Assembly: GCA_002417975.1 (NCBI GenBank)
Contig: DIDE01000061.1
Location: 1 to 64,000 of the forward strand
Origin: Eggerthellaceae bacterium UBA5808
GTDB taxonomy: Bacteria; Actinomycetota; Coriobacteriia; Coriobacteriales; Eggerthellaceae
Direction of reading: 5' to 3'
DNA: 64,000 bases
The translations under genes and the position numbers were made by a program. Numbering within the stretch: position 1 is the stretch's first letter; every line of letters begins with the position of its first letter. The notes beneath the pieces were generated by a model. It ran no database searches, was not told the DNA's origin, and was given only the letters and a program-made list of their open reading frames with translations. Of the stretch, positions 18,075-27,500 are shown in pieces.

Positions 18075-19130
18075 TTTACCTGATTGTGTTTTGAGCTGGC
18101 CACATGCACCAGCAATATCTGATCCACGAGAGGTTCGTATCGTTGCTTCAATTCCTGCGGCCTCAAGTTGTGTGACCCATGACTTTGCACGGTCACCATG
18201 CGAACCATTAAGTGTGTTACCAGGGATATCGTTCATTGTAAGGATATTAATATGAGCTGGTAAACCCTGACAAAAATCAATGAGCGCCCTAAGATCATTT
18301 TTTTGGTCATTAACACGATCTATAAGCATATATTCGAACGTTATACGTCGACCCGCTTGTTCGTAGTATGTTTCGAGTGCTGCTTTGAGCTTTGTAAGGG
18401 GCATAGATGCGCAGTGGGGCATTATATGGTTCCGTGTTTTTTGAATTGCGGAATGAAGTGATACTGCAAGAGTGAACTGCTCGGGGATAGCGCCAAACTG
18501 CTTAATGCCTTGTGGAATGCCACAGGTGGAAATCGTAATATGGCGAGCACCAACACCGCAACCATACGATGCATTGAGTATACGAGCGGCTCCAAGTACG
18601 TTGTCATAGTTAAGGAACGGTTCACCCTGTCCCATAAAGACAACATTCGATACGCGTGCATCCATATCTTGTTCGACATGGAGTACTTGATTAACGATTT
18701 CGCCTGGATATAAGTTTCTTGTAAACCCTTCTTGTCCTGTTGCGCAGAAGAGACACGCCATAGGACAACCAACTTGCGTTGATACACAAACTGTAAGTCG
18801 TTTACTTGTTCCATCTTCGCTTAAACGAAGCGAGGGGATACCCACTGTCTCGATGCATTCACCATCAGTAAGCTTAAGAAGATATTTTCTAGTTCCATCA
18901 TGCGAGATTTGGCGTTTTACGCATGCTGGCCTATGAAGAGGTGCGTTTTGCTCGAGTTGACTTCTAAGTGAAAGAGGAAGATTGGTCATATCTTCAAAAG
19001 ATTGTGCGTACTTCTGATATACCCATTCTATCAGCTGCTTTGTGCGGAAGCGGGGTTGGTGCCACTGCTGTATCAGCGTTGCGAGTGTATCAATTGAGTA
19101 TGTTTCGAATCCTGTGAGCATAGAGTGCAT
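18072..19130 (-). CDS. rlmN: 23S rRNA (adenine-2503-C2)-methyltransferase
   Basis: RlmN is a radical-SAM enzyme that methylates A2503 of 23S rRNA and some tRNAs. The radical-SAM cluster motif is in CPMACLFCATGQEGFTRNL, followed by VVFMGQGEPFLNYDNV and a late catalytic Cys in GACGQL. The open frame extends 61 codons upstream, but family length (about 350 aa) points to ATG 19130 (AGGG 5 bases upstream) or ATG 19121. TATAAT overlaps the first of these, ending 7 bases before the second, so a leaderless transcript from 19121 is possible. Confidence 0.92.
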   Translation of the reverse strand: MHSMLTGFETYSIDTLATLIQQWHQPRFRTKQLIEWVYQKYAQSFEDMTNLPLSLRSQLEQNAPLHRPACVKRQISHDGTRKYLLKLTDGECIETVGIPSLRLSEDGTSKRLTVCVSTQVGCPMACLFCATGQEGFTRNLYPGEIVNQVLHVEQDMDARVSNVVFMGQGEPFLNYDNVLGAARILNASYGCGVGARHITISTCGIPQGIKQFGAIPEQFTLAVSLHSAIQKTRNHIMPHCASMPLTKLKAALETYYEQAGRRITFEYMLIDRVNDQKNDLRALIDFCQGLPAHINILTMNDIPGNTLNGSHGDRAKSWVTQLEAAGIEATIRTSRGSDIAGACGQLKTQSGK

Positions 19131-19400
19131 TATACCCTGTGAATGTGGAATATACAGAATATCAACAGTGATGAATCCATCTTCATTATTTGAGAATATA
19201 GTGATTCTCTGTATAAGAAACTGAATTTGATATACTTTCGCTGTTCTTCTTATAAAGCTCCAGAGCGTGAATGGCCGTCTACAATGAATATGAACCTTAA
19301 GGAAAATATTCAAAATGCGGTGCGTTGTATGAGTGAATAGTTGCTTAAGATAAGTTAGTAAATGAACGTATATACATACAAAAGAACGGAAGATACCTTT

Positions 19401-20342
19401 ATGTCTATATCCCTTAATCCGAGTCAGATGAATGTTGCTTTACTGGCTGGTGGAACAAGTGGTGAACGCGATATTTCGATCGAATCAGGAAAAGGCGCGC
19501 TGCAGGCGCTTCAAGAAGCTGGATTTAACGTAACGGTTTTTGACCCGGCTAAAAAAGACGACCTCAAGGCTCTCATCGATGGGAATTTTGACGTTGCATT
19601 TTTGTGCACGCACGGTCGTTTTGGCGAAGATGGCACGTTGCAAGGGTTCTTGGAACTTATCGGACTTCCTTATACGGGTCCAGGTGTATGGTCCTCGGCA
19701 ACTTCAATCAATAAAACGATTTCGAAAGTTGTTTATAAGCACGCGAACATTCCGACCCCTTCATCAATAAGCTTAACAAGCCGTCACCAATATTCCAACG
19801 AGCACATTATTGCTGCTGTTGGCGAACATTGCGTTGTTAAACCTGATACTGAGGGAAGCACGCTTGGAATAACTATTATTACCAAAGCCTCCGAACTCGA
19901 TGCAGCACTTGATGAAGCATTCAAACATGACCGTACTGTTATCGCTGAAAGCTTTGTATCGGGGACTGAGTTAACGGTTGCTGTAATAGGAAATGACGAT
20001 CCCATCGCATTGCCTGTTATTGAAATCGTGCCATCTCATAGTTTCTACGATTTTGAATCGAAATATGCACCAGGCGGATCAAAACATATTTGCCCAGCTC
20101 CATTGAGCGAAGAGCAGACAAAGCTTGTACAAGATTTGGCTTTGCAATCACATAAGGCTCTCCAGTGCAGTGGTATGTCACGTACTGATATTATCATCGA
20201 CGGTATGACTGCGTGGGTGCTTGAAACTAATACGGTTCCAGGAATGACAGCAACCTCATTGCTTCCTGATGCAGGTGCAGCTGCAGGAATTTCTTTCCCA
20301 GAACTGTGCACGAAGCTGATCGGATATGCGCTCGAAAAATAA
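19401..20342 (+). CDS. ddl: D-alanine--D-alanine ligase
   Basis: Ddl joins two D-alanines with ATP for peptidoglycan precursors. ATP-grasp features include GGTSGERDISIESG, HGRFGEDGTLQGFLE, VVKPDTEGSTLG, and the metal-binding ETNTVPGMT near the C-terminus. FYDFESKY has the tyrosine typical of D-Ala-D-Ala rather than D-Ala-D-Lac ligases. I start at ATG 19401 (GGAAG upstream); the frame opens at 19362. 313 aa, slightly short but complete. Confidence 0.94.
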   Translation: MSISLNPSQMNVALLAGGTSGERDISIESGKGALQALQEAGFNVTVFDPAKKDDLKALIDGNFDVAFLCTHGRFGEDGTLQGFLELIGLPYTGPGVWSSATSINKTISKVVYKHANIPTPSSISLTSRHQYSNEHIIAAVGEHCVVKPDTEGSTLGITIITKASELDAALDEAFKHDRTVIAESFVSGTELTVAVIGNDDPIALPVIEIVPSHSFYDFESKYAPGGSKHICPAPLSEEQTKLVQDLALQSHKALQCSGMSRTDIIIDGMTAWVLETNTVPGMTATSLLPDAGAAAGISFPELCTKLIGYALEK

Positions 20343-20403
20343 TAGGTACGCGTTTGCTGCCTGTGTTAGTACACTTACGTACGTCTTAAATAATGAATCA
20401 GTA

Positions 20404-20434
20404 AAGGAGGGACGGAAAATTTCCGTCCCTCCTT
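20404..20434. terminator. Hairpin between ddl and the convergent gene
   Basis: A near-perfect inverted repeat (aaggagggacggaaa / tttccgtccctcctt) lies between two convergent genes. U-tracts are weak on both strands. Confidence 0.6.
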
Positions 20435-20491
20435 GCGTTGTCTATTTAAACTTAGATATGCGTTACAGGTTCAATTAACGATGAATCATTA

Positions 20492-21133
20492 TTAGCCAAA
20501 AAACTGTTTGAAAAGTATGACAATTAAGGTAACGACGATGATAATAAAGAGCCAGCCGATAATCATGCAGCCTGGTTTTCGCTGTCTTGCCAGTTCAATC
20601 ATCTTTTCGTTAAACGTTCGATGACTCTTAAGTAGTACGTCGCCATGTTCGAGCTTTAAGGGTGACACACGATCGGTGGGAGTCCATTCACCCTTGCTGT
20701 CGATTAATGAGGCAATTGAATCCTCAGATAAATCGACTGCGACACGTGTCCCATCCATAAGCATTGTTTGAACATGTGATCTAAACGTATCGAAAGCTGA
20801 TTTCTCCCGATCGGTATAGGCTAGAATTGCTACTTCGCCCCAGTAATGACCAGGATCGGGCGTATCACTAAAACATACACCACTAAGAATTGCGCTGATA
20901 TGCATACCACGTGCGATGCAAAGCTGCAGCTTATACGTGATATCTGCATCAAAGTAACCAGTCTTTTTATCGAATCGATTAAATATGCAGGCAACGGGAT
21001 CAGCATCATCGCGGACCATGCGTACTTCAAATAAGTCGCCAATAAGATCATCGGCACCCATGAGTTGCGCGCCAACTTTTTTATCTTCCGTCAGGAACTG
21101 ACAATAGAATCCCTGATACAGATTTGAGGGCAT
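20492..21133 (-). CDS. Tail-anchored protein of unknown function
   Basis: I do not recognise this 213-residue protein with certainty. Residues 15-115 (for example DPVACIFNRFDKKTGYFDAD and LQLCIARGMHISAIL) faintly recall HIRAN domains found with helicases. The last 24 residues form one membrane helix (CMIIGWLFIIIVVTLIVILF), so the protein is probably C-terminally anchored with its bulk in the cytoplasm. GGAG lies 8 bases before the ATG. It is divergent from the DinG-like helicase gene, with about 70 bases between. Confidence 0.7.
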   Translation of the reverse strand: MPSNLYQGFYCQFLTEDKKVGAQLMGADDLIGDLFEVRMVRDDADPVACIFNRFDKKTGYFDADITYKLQLCIARGMHISAILSGVCFSDTPDPGHYWGEVAILAYTDREKSAFDTFRSHVQTMLMDGTRVAVDLSEDSIASLIDSKGEWTPTDRVSPLKLEHGDVLLKSHRTFNEKMIELARQRKPGCMIIGWLFIIIVVTLIVILFKQFFG

Positions 21134-21205
21134 ACAGTGTGCTCCTTATTGTTGAATGTCGTTTCCAGTCGTTTGTAATCACCCTGCGGGCTACAATATA
21201 GAACC

Positions 21206-24200
21206 ATGATAGTCTGGTTCTACAGGATAAGAGACGGGAATATCTTGAGCGATACGATAGATACATGCATACAGGAGTCAACGCCAGAGCGCATTAGGAA
21301 ACGCTATCGTTCCTTAAAAGATGCTGCTGCTCAACATGATTATGGCGAACTTGATGAATCGGTTGTTATTATCGACACCGAAACAACGGGTGTCTCGTTT
21401 CATCATGATGAACTTACGCAAATTGCCGCTGCTCGTATGGAACATGGATCAATTGTTGAATGGTTTGTAACGTTTGTAAATCCTGGTAAACCTATTCCGG
21501 AAGATATTACTCATTTAACGAATATTTCGAATGATGATGTCGTTGATGCCCCATCACCTGATGAGGCTATAAACAAGCTATGCGAATTCGTGGGAACGAG
21601 TGATCTTGTTGCGCACAATGCTGCGTTCGATAAACATTTTGTAACACGACATGAGGCGGGGGAGCCACTTCGCTCAAACGTATGGATTGATTCTCTTGAT
21701 CTGACACGTATTGCGCTTCCACATTTAAAATCTCACCGCTTAATTGATCTCGTTCATGCGTTTGACGCTCCGGTTTCGACTCATCGTGCCGACGCTGATG
21801 TCGAAGCTCTTGCAACGGTGTACCGTATTTTGCTTGCTGCCGTTGATGCCATGCCTGATGATCTGGTGACGCATATTGCTTCGATGGCTGATGTGTCGGA
21901 TTGGCCAACGGTAAAGGTGTTTAAACACTTTGCCACTGATGATGCTCGTCCGTTTAGCCTTCGTGTGCTTCGCCGAAGTGTTGCTTCGGCTGCGTTTGGC
22001 GGCAATCATGTGGACGCAAATGATATTGTGACGCAGTTAAAGTTCCCTGCTGATGATGAAATTTCCGATGCGTTTTCCTCTGAGGGAATTATGGGAAAGA
22101 TTTACCCTAACTACGAGGAACGATCAGCTCAAAAAGTGATGGCACGTTCGGTCATACATGTGTTTAAACAATCCAAAAATCTTGCGGTAGAGGCGGGAAC
22201 CGGTGTTGGCAAGTCGATGGCTTACCTGATTCCTGCAGTTATGACGGCTCACCGAAACCATATTTCGATTGGTGTTGCGACAAAAACGAACGCTCTTTTA
22301 GATCAACTTGTTAATACTGAGCTCCCTGCACTTTCGCGTGAAATTGAAGGGATTACCTATACAAGTCTAAAGGGGATTACTCATTACCCCTGCTTACGTC
22401 GTATCGAGCAGTTTGTCGAAGATGGTCCTAAAGAACGTACGGTAAATGGTCAAATTGTGCAGCAAGCACCCGCATTGGCTGCGTTACTATCGTTTATCGA
22501 GCAGAGTGATTATGACGACATCGACAGCTTAAAAATGGACTATCGCGCTATTCCTCGTTATTTTATTACAACAAAAAGCACTGATTGCATGCGCAATAAA
22601 TGTCCGTTCTTTGGTGAGAAATGTTTTGTTCACGGTGTTCGTCAGCGCGCGGAACATGCCGACATTGTAGTGACGAATCAGTCGATGCTGTTTTGTAATG
22701 TTGCTGCTGAAGGTGGCTTGTTGCCACCAATACGGTATTGGGTTGTCGATGAGGCACATGGTGCAGAAGACGAAGCGCGTCGTGCGTTCTCGTACACCCT
22801 TGATGCTGATGATATGCAGCGCTTGGCAACAAAAGTAGCGAGCAGTGATGGGCATCGTAATATATTTATGCGCGCGGAACGTCAAGCAACGGGCCGTAAG
22901 GATATGGATAAAAAAACTGCACGCGAAAGTATCGGCGAACAAGCATACGAATCGGCTGATGGATCAGGCATGAGCGACGGTGACGTTGTCTTGTTTACGC
23001 TTACAGGTAAAGCGCGTCGTGCTGGCGAAGCGTACCAAACAGCGCTTGATGCGTTTACTCCTCATATTCATGAACTACTTAAGCTTGACACATCAAGGCG
23101 CAGTAAGGGATATGACAACATTGATCTTTGGCTGAGTACTCCAATGCGCTCTGAACAGATCTTTCTTGATCTTGTTTCCACCGCGCATGATCTTGCGGAT
23201 ACTATTGAAGAACTTATTAAACACGGCCAGAATATTGTTGAGTTTTTGGAGGGGATTGAGGGTGCTGCACGTACCCAGCGCGAAATTGCATCGGTTACGA
23301 TGAATTTGCGCGACATGCTGGCGTCGATCGAAGTCATTCTCTTTGAAGCGCCAACGACATTTGCTTATGCAGCTCATCTTACACGACGTAATCGTGGAAG
23401 CGAATACCTACAAGCGATCATGATCAATGTAGGGGATGAGATGAACAAGACGCTGTATGCACAAACGCAGAGTATCGTTTTTACATCCGCTACTATGACG
23501 ATTGCGGATTCATTTGACACATTTACCCAGTCTATGGGCTTAGGACAAAGCGAATATTCAGAAAGTGTTTGTACTCAATTGGAGTCGTGTTATGACTACG
23601 ACGGCCATATGACCATTTATGTAGCGAGTGATATGCCTGATCCACAATCGGCTAATTATCTCCAGTCGCTCGAGCGCCTTCTTATTGGGATTCACCGCGC
23701 ACAAGAAGGATCAACGCTCACGCTTTTCACCAATCGTCGTGAGATGGAAAAGAGCTTCTCGGTTGTTCAGCCTGCATTGCGCGAGAATGACCTGCGCGTT
23801 GTCTGCCAAAAATGGGGCGTTTCTATTAAAGGTCTTCGTGATGATTTCCTTTCTGATGAGCACCTTTCACTTTTTGCGCTCAAGAGCTTTTGGGAAGGGT
23901 TTGATGCGCCGGGCGCAACGCTTAAAACTGTTGTTATTCCTAAACTTCCGTTTGGTAAGCCAACTGATCCACTCTCTTGTGAGCGAATGCAAAATGATGC
24001 GCGTGCTTGGATGCATTATGTGCTTCCGGCGGCGGTGCTTGAGACTAAACAGGCAGCAGGGCGTGTAATTCGCGGTGCTGACGATACAGGAAGCCTCGTT
24101 CTCGCAGATCATCGACTGGTAACAAAAGGGTATGGCCGTATTTTTCTTCGTTCGATGCCAAGCCATACGATCAAAGTGTTGCCAACTGCAGAAATTGTAG

Positions 24201-24229
24201 CAGCGCTGAGTGAGCAGATAGGTAAGTAG
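21206..24229 (+). CDS. DnaQ-like exonuclease fused to DinG/XPD-type helicase
   Basis: The N-terminal third is a DEDDh 3'-5' exonuclease (VVIIDTETTG at about 53-62, LVAHNAAFDKHF, HRADADVEAL). The rest is an XPD/DinG superfamily 2 helicase: Walker A AGTGVGKSMAYL (about 330), four cysteines for an Fe-S cluster (one near 396, then CMRNKCPFFGEKC near 461-473), the DEAH box VVDEAHGAED (about 514), FTSATMTIADSFDTF, and the C-terminal FWEGFDAPG and QAAGRVIRG motifs. Such fusions act in DNA repair and unwinding. All catalytic residues appear intact. The start is uncertain: ATG 21206 lacks a ribosome binding site but has TACAAT 8 bases upstream; TTG 21242 follows GACGGGA. Confidence 0.9.
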   Translation: MIVWFYRIRDGNILSDTIDTCIQESTPERIRKRYRSLKDAAAQHDYGELDESVVIIDTETTGVSFHHDELTQIAAARMEHGSIVEWFVTFVNPGKPIPEDITHLTNISNDDVVDAPSPDEAINKLCEFVGTSDLVAHNAAFDKHFVTRHEAGEPLRSNVWIDSLDLTRIALPHLKSHRLIDLVHAFDAPVSTHRADADVEALATVYRILLAAVDAMPDDLVTHIASMADVSDWPTVKVFKHFATDDARPFSLRVLRRSVASAAFGGNHVDANDIVTQLKFPADDEISDAFSSEGIMGKIYPNYEERSAQKVMARSVIHVFKQSKNLAVEAGTGVGKSMAYLIPAVMTAHRNHISIGVATKTNALLDQLVNTELPALSREIEGITYTSLKGITHYPCLRRIEQFVEDGPKERTVNGQIVQQAPALAALLSFIEQSDYDDIDSLKMDYRAIPRYFITTKSTDCMRNKCPFFGEKCFVHGVRQRAEHADIVVTNQSMLFCNVAAEGGLLPPIRYWVVDEAHGAEDEARRAFSYTLDADDMQRLATKVASSDGHRNIFMRAERQATGRKDMDKKTARESIGEQAYESADGSGMSDGDVVLFTLTGKARRAGEAYQTALDAFTPHIHELLKLDTSRRSKGYDNIDLWLSTPMRSEQIFLDLVSTAHDLADTIEELIKHGQNIVEFLEGIEGAARTQREIASVTMNLRDMLASIEVILFEAPTTFAYAAHLTRRNRGSEYLQAIMINVGDEMNKTLYAQTQSIVFTSATMTIADSFDTFTQSMGLGQSEYSESVCTQLESCYDYDGHMTIYVASDMPDPQSANYLQSLERLLIGIHRAQEGSTLTLFTNRREMEKSFSVVQPALRENDLRVVCQKWGVSIKGLRDDFLSDEHLSLFALKSFWEGFDAPGATLKTVVIPKLPFGKPTDPLSCERMQNDARAWMHYVLPAAVLETKQAAGRVIRGADDTGSLVLADHRLVTKGYGRIFLRSMPSHTIKVLPTAEIVAALSEQIGK

Positions 24230-24405
24230 TAACGAGAGAAGTTACACGTTTAGAAACTTTTATGTAAGTGTATGACGATAGCCAATGTGCAAAGGTAGAG
24301 GTGTTAGGTAAGGTACAAAATAGGCTGAAATAGTACCGATAGACAATCGTGCACATGAATACGTATCTACAACATGCGGAAGATGATGGGTGCTTACGTG
24401 ATTAT
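24230..24405. other. Intergenic region before the M28-like gene
   Basis: No gene or clear terminator is seen between the helicase stop and the promoter at 24406. Confidence 0.4.
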
Positions 24406-24434
24406 TTGGGACGACATGCTAAATAGCGTATACT
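24406..24434 (+). promoter_or_regulatory. Promoter of the M28-like gene
   Basis: TTGGGA (24406-24411) and TATACT (24429-24434) are 17 bases apart, about 70 bases before the chosen start codon. Confidence 0.65.
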
Positions 24435-24506
24435 TACCAATATGTATGTAGTCCCGAAAAATCGGGTGTGAAAAGATATAAAACGTGTAAGGTGAAAGGC
24501 GTTCAT

Positions 24507-27500
24507 ATGCCAGAGATTCTGGATGATATCGCTTATCTATCGCAGGAGATAGGTCCACGTCCTGCCGGTACGGAGGAAGAACAACAAGCTGCACTTTATA
24601 TTACTGAGCAGCTGCAGAAAAAAGCGAAGTTTCAGACGTCGGTCGAAGATTTTTCCTGTGTCTCTCAGCCAGACATCGTGAAGCTTATTTGTTTCGGTCT
24701 CCCTATCCTATTTAGTATTGCGGCACTCATTACTTCTGTGTTCGTTATTCCAGCGATCATCTTAAGTGCTTTGTGCGCGGTGCTCTACGTATTGGAGATT
24801 ACCGGTAAGCCAATTTTGTCGCGTGCTTTTCAACATGGTGTAAGTCAGAATATCGTCGCGCAGTATATTCCTGCAACGCTGCCAGGTGAAGTTAAAAATC
24901 GTCGTCGTAAGATTGTGCTTGTAGCAAATTATGATAGCGGCAAAGTTCAGAAAGAATACGGTTCAGGTATTGCGGGCGCTGTTCCTTTGATTCGTAAGGC
25001 AAGTCTTGTTGCGTTAATTGCTTTGCCGATCCTTTGGTTAATTCGTGCCACTGCGCTTTCAGATGCTCAGGGTGCCGGATCACTTATTCTTACTATTCTA
25101 TGTGTTGTCTGCATTGTATTGATTGCTTGTCCTGTTGTTGTTTCTGTCATGCATAAGACGGCGACCTATAACGAGGCAGCCAATAATAATGCATCAGGTG
25201 TTGCGGTCATGTTGGAAACCGCGCGTCGTATTGCGGCGGGTCGTTTAAGTATCGACGAACTTATCGCGCAGCGCGAGGCGGAAGAAAATGGCGTTGAGAT
25301 TCATGGTAAAGACGCTGCCGCTGCTGCGGGAGTTATTCCCCAGGGCGCCGACGTTGTTTATCAGGCAGATGCGACTGTTCCTACAGGTGCTGCTCAACAG
25401 CAGCGTTCTACATCCGCGCGCGAACAAGATCAACTTGCAGCAGCAAAAGCTGCTGTTGCTGCATTAACAGGTGAGGAAGTCCCAGGAGCAGCAAGCCCTC
25501 GTGATATATCCGAGAACCTTGTTCAGGTTAAGGCTGGACCTATCGCTCAGCCGTCACAAAAGGAAATTGAAGCTGATCGTGCACGCACGCATGCAGTGTT
25601 GACGGGCGCGGATCGCCAAGAAGCATCTGCGGCACAACGCGAAGCTGCCGATCAACAGCAGGCACAGGCGCAAAGTACAGCACAACCAGAGCAATTTGCC
25701 CAGCAGGCTAATACAGCACAGCAACCAGTTCAGTCGCAGGAGTCAGCGCAACAAGGTGCGGGTCGGCAGGATGCAATGCAGCAACAACCGCAACAGGCTG
25801 CAGCTCAACAACGTGTCGATCAGCAGTCAGTTGCATCTCAACAGCCAGCACAACAAAATCCAGCTCAGCAGCAAACATTGAAAGCACGTGGTAATCAGCA
25901 AAATGCGTCTCGTTCATATGCGCGTCCTACTTCGGCTGATCGCAGTGCGGATCGTTCGTCTGCGGATGCCGCTGTTCCGGATTGGTTTAAGAAGGCACAG
26001 AAAAAGGCAAATCGCGAGGGTACAAATACTGCAAAACCTGAGCAGCGCTCTCGTTATGCTTCCGCCCGTGACCAGGCTGTTACAGTAAGTGCGGAGCACT
26101 TCCAGGAAGCGAACCAGATTATCGACGATCGTACTAATGCTCGTCTCACACATGATGCAGGCGGCATTGTAGCAGTTGAACCTCCCAAGAGATTCGTCGA
26201 TCGTCTTTCACAAAATCAAGAGGGAACTAATCAGTCGGGAACACAAGCTGCGTCAACTCCAGCGCCCGCGCCAAAGGCTGCTGGATCTGCTCAACAGACC
26301 TCAATGCCTACAAGTGCACCAGTAAAACCAGCTCAGCAAATGAGTTCGTCGGCACCAGCGCAGCCAGATCAGTCGGCGCGCGTGAATACGTCAATACAGG
26401 AGACAGTTCCTCAAGCTGCACAACAACAAAATCCGTCGACCGAACATCCAGCGGTCACACAGCGCGATGAGGAATCTCGTCCTCAACAAACTGAGGCGTC
26501 TTATGCTGGCGCTAATCAGGCTGCGCCTGTGGCGCCTGCTACAGCTACAACGTCAGAAGCATCTGCGGCATCAGCTCAACCTGCCGTATCGCATACGGCA
26601 ACGTTTGATTCTGCTGAAGATGCGGAACGTACTACGGCGATGGCTCCCCTTGCTCTTTCGGCCTTGCGTTCGACGCTTGCTTCTTCAAATGAATTGTCTG
26701 CCGCCCGCGCGCTTCAGAGTCGCCCATCGCAAAATCTTACGTCGTCAGCGCGTGAAAATGTTGATCGCGTACTCGTTGACGATAGTCAAGAGGATGTTAC
26801 TTCGTCGACGGCTGCTGCTCCGTCAGCAAATGGCAATGCACATGAAGTTCATGACTTCTCGCAAATACCCCAAGCAGATGATCAGCAGAGTTCTTCGGCT
26901 CTATCATCGGGCAAGCGTCGAATTAATAGCCTCATTGGTACCGTGCGTGAGCGCATTGTTGCTCCAGAAGCACGTGATCATGCTGGTATGCAAACGAATC
27001 ATACCGATGCGCACAATCAAGTTGAGATGCAGGATCGTGCCGATGCTCAAGGTCAGCAGCCACAGCAGGATCAGCAACCAGGGCAGAAGTATCAGTCTGA
27101 AGTCCATAATAGAAAACCATCTCGTCCATCAGCATTTTCTGCACGTCGTACAGCGTCGGATGATGATCCTACAGCGCAGGCTTCGGCAATTCCTCCTGTT
27201 GTTCTGCCTGATGTTCCGGAATCGGATTTACCACCTGTTGTTGAACTTACCAAACAGCGCGCGCCTTTAGCTGAGGCTGCAGCTGGTGCTAAGTCAGCGC
27301 ACAATAACGATCTGTCTGCGCAGATTCCTCGCATTAGCCTTGATAGTGCAGCGAGTCGGAAGCAACAACAGATGCCCGACAATAAACGTGCCGCACTTCG
27401 TTCGACCTTGCCATCAATGAGTGGGTCAATTTCGGTTGAGCCTCCTGTCGATCATAAACAGGGCGAATCGACGTCGAACAATAATAATGCTGTTAGCTTA

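Noticed and set aside
19401..20342. Vancomycin-type D-Ala-D-Lac ligase
   Set aside because: The FYDFESKY segment carries the tyrosine typical of D-Ala-D-Ala ligases, and no vanH or vanX neighbour is present.
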